The notes under the pieces are model-generated. The model did not search any database. It had not been told where the DNA came from and was given only the letters and a program-made list of their open reading frames with translations. From NCBI GenBank assembly GCA_027061425.1, contig JALSUN010000165.1:1-7776 (forward strand): a stretch of DNA of 7,776 nt. Direction: 5' to 3'. Made by a program: the position numbers and the translations under genes. Below, piece after piece: positions 1-5,867 of the stretch (position 1 is its first letter; each line of letters opens with the position of its first letter). Source of the DNA: Helicobacteraceae bacterium. GTDB taxonomy: Bacteria > Campylobacterota > Campylobacteria > Campylobacterales > Sulfurimonadaceae.

Positions 1-134
1 AAAAAGAAAAGGAGGTGTTTATAGCTACACCTAACCTTGAAGTTCAATTAGACATGTTTGAGTGCGATGAATCTTTGAAAAAAGATATTTTAGAGCTCTA
101 TCATGACATCGTTACAATGATAAACAAATATTAG
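1..134 (+). CDS. 3' end of an unrecognised protein gene (5' end outside window)
   Basis: A reading frame is open from the first bases of the window to a TAG at 132-134, giving about 43 residues that end in MINKY. The tail is acidic and helical-looking, with segments such as PNLEVQLDMFE and KKDILELYHDIV, and no membrane segment. No ATG occurs in frame before base 54, and a start there would leave only 26 codons, so this is more likely the C-terminus of a gene that begins upstream. I do not recognise the family and assign no function. The gene converges on the minus-strand LRR gene, with 133 bases between the two stops. Confidence 0.5.
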   Translation, partial: KEKEVFIATPNLEVQLDMFECDESLKKDILELYHDIVTMINKY

Positions 135-267
135 TAAGAATCGAATCCTATATCCAATATTAATTTTCTATAGAGACCATGTAATTCCTTTTATACTCAA
201 CTATACATGTGTAATGAAACTACTAAACTATTGACTTTTAAAATTCTAATTGCAAGTGTAACTTCCC
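135..267. other. AT-rich gap between two convergent genes
   Basis: These 133 bases separate the stop of the plus-strand partial gene from the stop of the minus-strand LRR gene. I see no open frame of note, no RNA gene and no convincing GC-rich hairpin with a T-run for either direction. A TTGACT at 231-236 has no matching -10 and no gene downstream on its strand. Confidence 0.5.
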
Positions 268-1512
268 TTAATTTGGATGGGCATATTGCAGTGCCTTCCT
301 AAAAAAAGACTTCTCAGTGCCATCTTTGTTAAAACAAGAGATACCCGACTTAAGCTCTTCATATGATGTAGGAGAACACCAAGAGAACTTATGGGCAGTG
401 GCAAAAATAACTTGTAAACTTGTAGAAGTATGCAAACACCCTAAGTTTCTAACACCCGTCTTTTTAAGATTTATGCGTGTTAAGTTTGGAAGCTCTGATA
501 AAACACAAAGGTTAGTGACGGGTGTATTTTCTAAAAAGAGACTTTGAAGCTTTTTCAAATGTCTAATATCATCTATATCTTTTAATTGAGAACCAATAAT
601 ACTTAGAGTTTCAAGTTCTTTGAAGTTGTCAATGCACTTTAAGTCTTTCAAACCCGTGTTATGTAAAGTTAATTTCTTTAAGTTTTTGAGTCCCTTCAAA
701 TCGCATAAGTTAAGCGAAGGTTCTTTACCTTTTAATCCTGATATTTCTAAGGTAGTTAATTGTGATAATGAAGGGATAGCGTCAAGTTTTGTATGTTCAG
801 AGATTGAAATACTTAGGTACTCTATGGGCAAGGGGTACAGTGGTGAAAAGTCTATAATATCAGAACCTTCAAGGGTTAAAAATGAGAGATTGTTTAAGCC
901 TTTTAGAGAAGAAACATCTGTTATATTATTACCTGACAAAAACAGGCTTTTAGTATTTTTAAAATAGCTCAATGGCGTGATATCTTTAATGTGTTGCTCA
1001 GATAAATGAAAGGTAGAATAGCTTTGATAATAAGCTTGTAGAAGCTTGCAGTTCTCTTGAGAGTACTTTAAATCAGTCTCTATAGACATCAGTAACTTAC
1101 TGAGGGTATCCCTCTGCGTAGCATTAGGGTTTTTACACATTTTCATAAATCCATTTTGCTTCACATGGAATTTTCTGTTGTTACGATAAAAGCCATGTTT
1201 GTCATAAGTGAGTTCACTACTCAAAGCCATAAAGGATTGGGCATCACGCTTAATAAGCTTTTCTTTATAATAAACATGGGTTTTATCTTTTGCATAAACA
1301 GTGTTCAAAGCTTTAAAACTTCCTACATCAACATTAGACAGGGGAAGACAAGATTCGAAAGTATTTTTAGTGTAAGCGATGATAGCACGACCCGTATGAT
1401 AACAGACAGTATCACTAACCTGATAATAATTCAAATACTTGGAAGGTTTTGCTACTAAAGAGCTTATGAAAAACAATGTTATAAGGCATAAGCATAATAT
1501 ATACTTTTGCAT
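268..1512 (-). CDS. Secreted DKNYY-like / leucine-rich repeat protein
   Basis: A 414-residue protein with a Sec signal peptide (residues 1-21: short basic start, hydrophobic core, probable cleavage after LVA), so it should be exported to the periplasm or beyond. Residues about 71-115 (YAKDKTHVYYK, then YDKHGFYRNNRKF) resemble the DKNYY family, short repeats found in exported bacterial proteins. Residues 181-381 form nine repeats with periods 22, 22, 24, 23, 22, 22, 22, 22 and 22, of the pattern L..L..L..L.L..T.V.DL, like internalin/SDS22-type LRRs. A Cys-containing tail (C379, C393) may act as the C-terminal cap. LRRs usually bind protein or other partners, but the ligand cannot be read from sequence. 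The ATG follows directly on the TAA of the metallophosphoesterase gene, so the two are probably co-translated. Sampled 60-base lines have about 25-38% GC against about 50% in the phosphoesterase and RND genes, which suggests a later arrival. No catalytic motif is seen. Confidence 0.85.
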   Translation of the reverse strand: MQKYILCLCLITLFFISSLVAKPSKYLNYYQVSDTVCYHTGRAIIAYTKNTFESCLPLSNVDVGSFKALNTVYAKDKTHVYYKEKLIKRDAQSFMALSSELTYDKHGFYRNNRKFHVKQNGFMKMCKNPNATQRDTLSKLLMSIETDLKYSQENCKLLQAYYQSYSTFHLSEQHIKDITPLSYFKNTKSLFLSGNNITDVSSLKGLNNLSFLTLEGSDIIDFSPLYPLPIEYLSISISEHTKLDAIPSLSQLTTLEISGLKGKEPSLNLCDLKGLKNLKKLTLHNTGLKDLKCIDNFKELETLSIIGSQLKDIDDIRHLKKLQSLFLENTPVTNLCVLSELPNLTRINLKKTGVRNLGCLHTSTSLQVIFATAHKFSWCSPTSYEELKSGISCFNKDGTEKSFFRKALQYAHPN

Positions 1513-2430
1513 TTAATTTAAAGGTACCCTATAATTACTTCTGGTAAGCGCATAGCTATAACATGACGCAGTTTCATCCCAAACGACTTTTTTGGCTTCT
1601 AACTTTTTCTCTTTGACCTCATAGACCCAAAACCCCTCATGCCTTTGCATTGTTGCTGAACCCGCACAGTAAAGTTCACAGGCCATGCCCTCTAAGTCCA
1701 CTTGGTAAGTTTTATGAACATGTCCACAGAGTAAGGCCCCGGAACGTATAACCTTGCACTTCTCTAAAAGCTGATCCGCATTAATCAGTCCATGCAGCTT
1801 CGTATCAGGTTCACCGTTTTGAAGACGTGCTGCGTAATGTGTTATGACAAAGATGTATCTCTCTTTAACACGAGGGTCTTGAAGTAACGCCTCTAAAGCA
1901 GTAAGCTGTTCTTCGGGAATGATGCCATTAGAGCGCCATGGCAAATTAGGACGTGAAGAGTTCAAGGCAACAACAGCCACATCATCTCCCACCAGACGTA
2001 CCAAAGGCCAATGCCCTCCTCTGCAGTATTCAGGCAGATCATTTTGTAAGACAGAACAGAACTGTTCAGAAAAACGGTAGTGACTGTTGCCTTCATGTAC
2101 GTAGATGTCATGATTACCGGGAACCGTGACATAACTTTGAGGCGGTGTCATCAGTGGTGTTACCATCTCTTTAGCCAGCTTGAGTTCACTCTCTAAACCG
2201 AGTGCGGTGTAATCGCCTGTATGTATAACCAAGTCAATGTCGTTCGCCTCTTTAAAGGCGATCAAGGCAGTCAGTTTCTCTTCTACATCATCAAAATACT
2301 TTGCACGTCCACGAGCAAGGTTGATCGCGCCAATAGCACGTTTGGAAAACCATTTTTTCCAGCCCATATGCCGGACTTGAAGACCTACATGAGTGTCAGA
2401 GAAGTGTAAAACTCTAAGCATCTGTCTCAT
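1513..2430 (-). CDS. Calcineurin-like metallophosphoesterase (CpdA/Icc-like class)
   Basis: A 305-residue soluble protein with every motif of the two-metal calcineurin-like phosphoesterase fold in order: D12-x-H14 in FSDTHVG, GD73 in HTGDYTALG, GNHD at 105-108, H198 in VITHYAA, and GHVH at 236-239. These residues would bind the dinuclear metal centre and the phosphate, so the enzyme should be active. Length and layout fit the class that includes cyclic-nucleotide phosphodiesterases of the CpdA/Icc type, but substrates in this superfamily vary widely and I do not assign one. A basic insert at residues 24-44 (WKKWFSKRAIGAINLARGR) sits between the first two motifs. There is no signal peptide, so it should be cytoplasmic. 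The first ATG (2428-2430) has no clear ribosome site. A second ATG nine bases later, giving MLRVLHFSDTH, matches the usual N-terminus of the family and is an equally good start. The stop codon abuts the LRR gene's start codon. Confidence 0.88.
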   Translation of the reverse strand: MRQMLRVLHFSDTHVGLQVRHMGWKKWFSKRAIGAINLARGRAKYFDDVEEKLTALIAFKEANDIDLVIHTGDYTALGLESELKLAKEMVTPLMTPPQSYVTVPGNHDIYVHEGNSHYRFSEQFCSVLQNDLPEYCRGGHWPLVRLVGDDVAVVALNSSRPNLPWRSNGIIPEEQLTALEALLQDPRVKERYIFVITHYAARLQNGEPDTKLHGLINADQLLEKCKVIRSGALLCGHVHKTYQVDLEGMACELYCAGSATMQRHEGFWVYEVKEKKLEAKKVVWDETASCYSYALTRSNYRVPLN

Positions 2431-2533
2431 TTAGCCATACAAGAACAATTTTAGATAGACCTGCTCTGTAATTATCATTGTTCACCTTCACTCATTTTTA
2501 GTATTGTATTTATCTAAGTCTATCTTAAAACAA

Positions 2534-2593
2534 GAAATAGCTAAAATATAATTTTTATATGGTGAAATAGCTACTCTATAGATATAATGGGCA
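2534..2593 (+). repeat. Imperfect 30-bp tandem duplication, GAAATAGCTA-led
   Basis: Two adjacent 30-base units (2534-2563 and 2564-2593) begin with the identical ten bases GAAATAGCTA and match at about 9 of the other 20 positions. Each unit contains a TATAAT box, at 2547-2552 and 2583-2588. This may be an old promoter duplication or two sites for one regulator. Only the 10-base core is beyond doubt. Confidence 0.4.
2583..2588 (+). promoter_or_regulatory. -10 box (TATAAT) of the SprT-like gene
   Basis: This is a perfect TATAAT with AT-rich DNA upstream and no good -35 hexamer, as is common for housekeeping promoters in Campylobacterota. Transcription would begin near 2595. That leaves only about 9 bases before the GTG at 2604 but about 35 before the ATG at 2631, which favours the ATG as start. 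Confidence 0.5.
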
Positions 2594-2630
2594 TCTAAAT
2601 AATGTGAAATCAACCATAGATAAGGTCAAA

Positions 2631-3125
2631 ATGCATTTTAATAAAAAGCTGGAAAAATTCTTTCTTCTCATCATTTTCATTGCCCTTGGCGTTCTTGCAA
2701 AAAATTACTACACTTCACATACCTTTAAAGACCAACCTCTGTCTCAAAAAAACCAGCAACGTATTACACTTAAAGAGAAAGAGATTTTACAAAACATGCG
2801 CAAAGCCTTTGGGTATGAAAAGCACTATGACCTCAACGTCACCGACAAGTTTCCAGGTCGTCTGTATGGGCTCACCACTTTTAATGAAGGCAAAATCACC
2901 ATCTATCTTAACAAAAAAGTGATGCAAGAGAGTATGGACTATATGGTAGAGAGTGTCATCGCCCATGAGTATGCTCATGCACTCATGTTTTCACTGGGAC
3001 ATTTTGAAGAGGACAGTGGGGGACACACAGAGCAGTGGAAAGAGATATGTCAAAAACTCGGAGGTAAGGATTGTCGACCTTATGTTGACCAAAAAGAGAT
3101 CATCATGTCTAAGATGCCTTTTTAG
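2631..3125 (+). CDS. Membrane-anchored SprT-like zinc metalloprotease
   Basis: From the ATG at 2631 the protein has 164 residues. Residues 2-9 are basic, about 11-23 form one hydrophobic segment (FFLLIIFIALGVLA), and the rest is a SprT-like domain. The domain shows HEYAH at 112-116, where the two His bind zinc and Glu113 is catalytic, a third likely ligand His132 in SGGHTEQWKEICQKLG, and an upstream strand region (GLTTFNEGKITIYLN) typical of the fold. SprT/Spartan relatives are normally cytosolic and soluble. The positive-inside rule here puts the catalytic domain in the periplasm, with substrate unknown. The start is chosen because TAAGGT lies five bases ahead of ATG 2631. A GTG at 2604 would add nine residues but has no ribosome site. 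The gene stands alone, divergent from the phosphoesterase and ending 10 bases from the modC stop. A different HExxH family is possible, but the H..QW/LG tail favours SprT. Confidence 0.8.
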   Translation: MHFNKKLEKFFLLIIFIALGVLAKNYYTSHTFKDQPLSQKNQQRITLKEKEILQNMRKAFGYEKHYDLNVTDKFPGRLYGLTTFNEGKITIYLNKKVMQESMDYMVESVIAHEYAHALMFSLGHFEEDSGGHTEQWKEICQKLGGKDCRPYVDQKEIIMSKMPF

Positions 3126-3135
3126 CGCATCAGTA

Positions 3136-3993
3136 CTAGAGTAATTTTGTCAGTGTTGGTGCAAAGGCTTTTGTGCTTACTTTAACACTATCCCCTGCAT
3201 GGAACATCTTGGCCTCGTGTCTGTCTAGAACAACCTCTACCAACTGCTGACCTATCGCTACAACGGCTATAAAGATGACATCCACACTGATGATTTCTAC
3301 GATTTCACCTTGTAAAGCAAACTTCTGACTGCCTTGTGTTTTCAAAAAGAGCTTTTTAGGTGTTGTCACCTCTTGAACAAACCCTTTGTCTAAGAGAACA
3401 ACACTTTCTGCCAAGCGGTAGATTTCACTCGGGTCATGACTGACCATTAATGTTGTGGTTTTAAAACGTTTGTGTAGTTTTAAGATGTCACCTTGAAGTT
3501 GGGTACGGATTTTGGGGTCCAGTGCAGAGAGGGGTTCATCTAAGAGCAGGAGTTTAGGACGCTTCATCAGCGCACGACAGAGTGCCACACGCTGTTTTTG
3601 ACCCCCACTTAAAGTGTTGGGATAACGATTTTTTAGCGCACTAAGGTGGGTGAGTTCAAGAAGTTCCTCTGCCAAAGCCTTATCTTTAACAACAAAAAGA
3701 AGGTTCTCTAAAACATTCATGTTCTCAAAAAGGGCATAATCTTGAAAAACAAAACCAATGTCTCTTTTTTGAGGTGGAAGCAAAAAGTTCTTACCTTGCC
3801 ACTGAGCATCACCCACGCTTATCTCTCCAGTAGCCTCTTCCAACCCTGCCAAAATACGCAATAGTGTACTTTTTCCACTTCCACTCTCTCCAGATATGGC
3901 TATAAAACTGCCTGTCTTTAGGTTAAGTTTTACACGCAGTTGCATCTCGCCACTGCTCCCTAAAAGTGTTTTCCTTATGTCTATATTTATCAT
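3136..3993 (-). CDS. modC: Molybdate ABC transporter ATP-binding protein ModC
   Basis: A 285-residue ATPase subunit that powers molybdate (possibly tungstate) uptake through ModB at the inner membrane. All ABC motifs are intact: Walker A GESGSGKST at 35-43, Q-loop Q84 in FVFQDYALF, signature LSGGQ at 128-132, Walker B LLLLDE at 148-153, D-loop SALD at 156-159, and the switch His186 in VSHD. Residues about 225-283 form a single TOBE-like domain ending in VSTKAFAPTLTKL, the usual molybdate-sensing tail of ModC. At 285 residues it is shorter than the roughly 350-residue E. coli ModC, which has two Mop units. A separate di-Mop gene in this operon may make up the difference. It starts inside the end of modB (ATGA overlap at 3990-3993) with AGGGG seven bases ahead. 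It is last in the operon and ends TAG at 3136-3138, facing the protease gene. Confidence 0.93.
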   Translation of the reverse strand: MINIDIRKTLLGSSGEMQLRVKLNLKTGSFIAISGESGSGKSTLLRILAGLEEATGEISVGDAQWQGKNFLLPPQKRDIGFVFQDYALFENMNVLENLLFVVKDKALAEELLELTHLSALKNRYPNTLSGGQKQRVALCRALMKRPKLLLLDEPLSALDPKIRTQLQGDILKLHKRFKTTTLMVSHDPSEIYRLAESVVLLDKGFVQEVTTPKKLFLKTQGSQKFALQGEIVEIISVDVIFIAVVAIGQQLVEVVLDRHEAKMFHAGDSVKVSTKAFAPTLTKLL

Positions 3994-4670
3994 ACACCTA
4001 CCCCTATGGTACGTTTATATCGGGCATTAAAAAGATACACTCCAAGTAGTACAACAAAGCTCATCACCAACATAATCCCACTATAGATATGGGCTTGAGA
4101 GTAGTCCATAATCTCAACCATCTCATAGATGGCGACAGAGGCCACCTTCGTCTCCCCCGGTATAGAGCCACCTACCATCAAGACTACTCCAAATTCTCCC
4201 ACAGTGTGAGCAAAAGTAATGATAATGGCACTTAGAAGTGCCGGTTTGATATTAGGAAGTGCCACGCGGACTAAAGTCTGAAACTTGCTTTTACCTGCGA
4301 TGTATGAAGCTTCTAACATGTTTTTGTTGAGTGATTCAAACCCACCTTGAAGGGGTTGCACCATAAAAGGAAAAGAGTAAAAACAGCTTGCAATGACCAG
4401 ACCTGTGAAGTTAAATACCAGTTTAATGCCAAAGACCTCATCAAAAAAGGCACCAAGAGGCGCATTGTAAGAGAGTGCATACAAAATGTAAAAGCCCAAA
4501 ACAGAGGGAGGAAGTACAATAGGAAGCGACACCACTGCCTCTATAAAAGGTTTGCATCTGCAACGTGTTGCAGAGAGCCACCAGGCTACAGGAACGGCGA
4601 TGAAAAAGAGAATGAGCGTCACAATACTTGCCAACTTAAAAGAGAGCCAAAAAGGTTCAAAATCAAGCAT
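3990..4670 (-). CDS. modB: Molybdate ABC transporter permease ModB
   Basis: A 226-residue inner-membrane permease of the BPD type. Hydrophobic segments lie at about 12-33, 45-66, 86-104, 142-166 and 197-214. The cytoplasmic EAA coupling loop runs through residues 120-139 (EASYIAGKSKF... up to VALP), where ModC docks, and the conserved HTVGEFGVVLMVGG follows at 155-168, as usual in ModB. The start is set at ATG 4668-4670 because a strong GGAGGG lies five bases upstream. This gives the MLDFEPFWLSFKLA start expected of the family. An in-frame GTG at 4695-4697 would add nine residues but has no ribosome site. An ATG at 4671-4673 is too close to the GGAGGG. The gene overlaps the di-Mop gene by 8 bases and modC by 4, so translation is probably coupled along the operon. 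Confidence 0.92.
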   Translation of the reverse strand: MLDFEPFWLSFKLASIVTLILFFIAVPVAWWLSATRCRCKPFIEAVVSLPIVLPPSVLGFYILYALSYNAPLGAFFDEVFGIKLVFNFTGLVIASCFYSFPFMVQPLQGGFESLNKNMLEASYIAGKSKFQTLVRVALPNIKPALLSAIIITFAHTVGEFGVVLMVGGSIPGETKVASVAIYEMVEIMDYSQAHIYSGIMLVMSFVVLLGVYLFNARYKRTIGVGV

Positions 4671-5064
4671 CATAGCCCTCCACAATAGAGAGTTCACTCG
4701 CTTTGATGAGTGCTGTCACCACTTCACCAACCACTAACCCCATTTTCTCTACTGACGCTTCTGTAATCACACTCTCTAGCAGAACATCATGATACTTCAG
4801 TGTTACACTGCACAACAGTGACCCATGGTCTATAGCTTCAACCTTACATAGCAGTTGGTTGGAGAGACTGATAAGACCACTTAAGTCTTTAGCCAGAGAG
4901 ATATTTGACGCCTTAGTACCCACATAGACCTCACGACCCACCTTCATCTTCTCATCCAAGTCCAGTGACATCATTCGCAGTTCATCCTTACCACAGAGAA
5001 ACGAGACCACATTCAGATGCTCCATAGAAGCGATATCACTGATGACTACTTTTATCATATTCAT
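4663..5064 (-). CDS. Di-Mop (double TOBE) molybdate-binding protein
   Basis: A 133-residue protein built of two Mop/TOBE units. Unit 1 spans about residues 4-60 and ends in VYVGTKASNISLAKD. Unit 2 spans about 71-130 and ends in VTALIKASELSIVEG. The KAS-x-[IL]-[SM] motif at each unit's end is the mark of molybdopterin/molybdate-binding Mop domains, as in ModG and in the tails of ModC and ModE. Proteins of this kind assemble into rings that hold molybdate oxyanions. The likely role is cytoplasmic molybdate buffering, or a sensing accessory to ModC. There is no helix-turn-helix, so it is not ModE itself. Its place between modA and modB matches the C. jejuni operon. Its ATG overlaps the modA stop (ATGA, 5061-5064), and a second ATG two codons on is an alternative start. 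Confidence 0.85.
   Translation of the reverse strand: MNMIKVVISDIASMEHLNVVSFLCGKDELRMMSLDLDEKMKVGREVYVGTKASNISLAKDLSGLISLSNQLLCKVEAIDHGSLLCSVTLKYHDVLLESVITEASVEKMGLVVGEVVTALIKASELSIVEGYDA
4676..4681 (-). promoter_or_regulatory. Ribosome binding site (GGAGGG) fixing the modB start
   Basis: On the minus strand GGAGGG is followed by CT, ATG, ATG. The spacing is five bases to the second ATG (4668-4670) and only two to the first, so the second is the likely start. The site lies inside the last codons of the di-Mop gene. Confidence 0.7.
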
Positions 5065-5804
5065 TTGACGATATACCCATATGTTTTAAAGATTTTTTTT
5101 GCCTTGGAACTCAAAATAAAGTCATAAAATTCCCGATAGCCTTTTTTCTCTTGAGCATACTTTAAAAGTACAACACCCTGATCGATAGCTTTATAGAGAT
5201 GTTTATCTACACTAACCCAGTTTTGGTGCTCTTTATAACGAGACATCTTAGGACTATAGAGTGCGGAAGTAGCAACGATACCCATGTCTGCTGCAGTCAT
5301 CGCGTAGGAGAGTGTTTGGGAGATGGAACCACCATAAATGAGTTTATCCTTTATCTTTTTATAAACCTTAGCCTTTTGTAGAGCCTCTTGAGTTGCCCTA
5401 CCATAAGGTGCTGTTTTCGGGTTTCCTACCGCTATTTTTCTAATTTCAGAAGATATTAATAACTCCATAGGATGTTCAAAGTCCTCTACTTTTGTGCTAA
5501 AAAAAGCCAAAGTGCCTTGAGCATATACTTTGGGGACCGTAATGGCGATGTTCTTTTTGTAAAGTCGCTCAGGATAAGCCATGTCAGCAGAGAGGAAGAG
5601 ACCATAAGGTGCACCGTTTTGTATCTGCGCTGTCAACTTCCCGCTACTGCCTAAAATTACTTGTACTTTTGTCTCTGGGTGGGTTTTGTTAAAAGCGGTA
5701 ATCAAACGCTCTATAGCATAGCTTACATTGGCCGACACAGCTATAGTAATCTCTTGTGCCTGTAAAGAGGTCAATAGTAGTGATATAAGAAGTAGTCTAT
5801 ACAC
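5061..5804 (-). CDS. modA: Periplasmic molybdate-binding protein ModA
   Basis: A 247-residue substrate-binding protein that captures molybdate (perhaps also tungstate) in the periplasm and delivers it to ModBC. Residues 1-16 are a short signal peptide with probable cleavage after LQA. Family landmarks follow: SANVS (24-28) and GSSGKL (52-57), whose serines bind the oxyanion, then GLFLSAD (68-74), GNPKTAPYGRA (127-137), and GIVATSAL (175-182). In E. coli ModA the last stretch reads GIVYGS and its Tyr is a ligand. Here that position is Ala178, as in the Tyr-less branch of ModA proteins. The start is a GTG at 5802-5804 preceded by AGAGG with six bases of spacing, and an in-frame TAA just upstream blocks any longer form. 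It is the first gene of the operon, with a promoter and ModE-like palindrome directly upstream. Confidence 0.93.
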   Translation of the reverse strand: MYRLLLISLLLTSLQAQEITIAVSANVSYAIERLITAFNKTHPETKVQVILGSSGKLTAQIQNGAPYGLFLSADMAYPERLYKKNIAITVPKVYAQGTLAFFSTKVEDFEHPMELLISSEIRKIAVGNPKTAPYGRATQEALQKAKVYKKIKDKLIYGGSISQTLSYAMTAADMGIVATSALYSPKMSRYKEHQNWVSVDKHLYKAIDQGVVLLKYAQEKKGYREFYDFILSSKAKKIFKTYGYIVK

Positions 5805-5834
5805 GTTAATCCTCTCTCATCTTTTAGATAAGAA

Positions 5835-5863
5835 AGTATAGCGTTATATTTTTAAATATACAA
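5835..5863 (-). promoter_or_regulatory. Promoter of the mod operon (TTGTAT-N17-TATACT)
   Basis: On the minus strand TTGTAT (5858-5863) is followed after exactly 17 bases by TATACT (5835-5840), a good sigma-70-type pair. Transcription would start near 5828, giving a leader of about 23 bases that contains the AGAGG ribosome site before the GTG of modA. It is the best promoter in the 110-base gap. Confidence 0.6.
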
Positions 5864-5867
5864 CGCT
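5840..5867. promoter_or_regulatory. ModE-like operator: 28-bp imperfect palindrome
   Basis: The arms AGCGTT (5840-5845) and AACGCT (5862-5867) are perfect complements, and the inner TAT/ATA and central TTT/AAA also pair, so 12 of 14 positions match around the centre at 5853/5854. The CGTTATAT...ATAT-x-ACG pattern resembles the known ModE binding site of enterobacteria. It spans the -35 and touches the -10 of the mod promoter, so a bound ModE-type protein with molybdate would block transcription. No modE gene is in the window. The assignment is by resemblance only. Confidence 0.6.

Larger units (their letters stand above)
2431..2630. promoter_or_regulatory. Divergent intergenic region with promoters and repeats
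   Basis: About 200 AT-rich bases lie between the minus-strand phosphoesterase and the plus-strand protease. The region holds a consensus TATAAT for the protease (2583-2588), a second TATAAT at 2547-2552, a direct repeat GAAATAGCTA (2534-2543 and 2564-2573), and an inverted pair AGATAGAC (2453-2460) / GTCTATCT (2518-2525). On the minus strand a GATAAT at 2471-2476 could be the -10 for the phosphoesterase-LRR pair, about 40 bases ahead of its start, but no -35 supports it. Both genes must be transcribed from here unless there is read-through. Confidence 0.5.

Noticed and set aside
8..17. Strong AAGGAGG ribosome-site-like sequence near the window start
   Set aside because: No ATG, GTG or TTG lies at a suitable distance downstream. 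The only nearby GTG overlaps the motif itself, and the frame around it looks like the inside of a gene.
620..967. Plus-strand open frame of about 115 codons across the LRR gene
   Set aside because: It is antisense to a gene with clear signal peptide and repeat structure. Its length is explained by the repetitive, low-stop composition of the opposite strand.
4347..4688. Plus-strand open frame of about 113 codons across modB
   Set aside because: It is opposite a strongly supported permease gene, rich in Lys/Arg/His in a way typical of antisense shadows, and has no ribosome site or family resemblance.
4671..4697. Longer modB starting at GTG 4697
   Set aside because: No ribosome site precedes that GTG, whereas GGAGGG lies at proper spacing before ATG 4670, and the family N-terminus matches the shorter form.
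5840..5867. The modA upstream palindrome as an RND terminator or a molybdenum-cofactor riboswitch
   Set aside because: The stem is AT-rich and interrupted with no T-run in the right place, and the region is far too short for a Moco riboswitch. Its overlap with the promoter fits a protein operator better.
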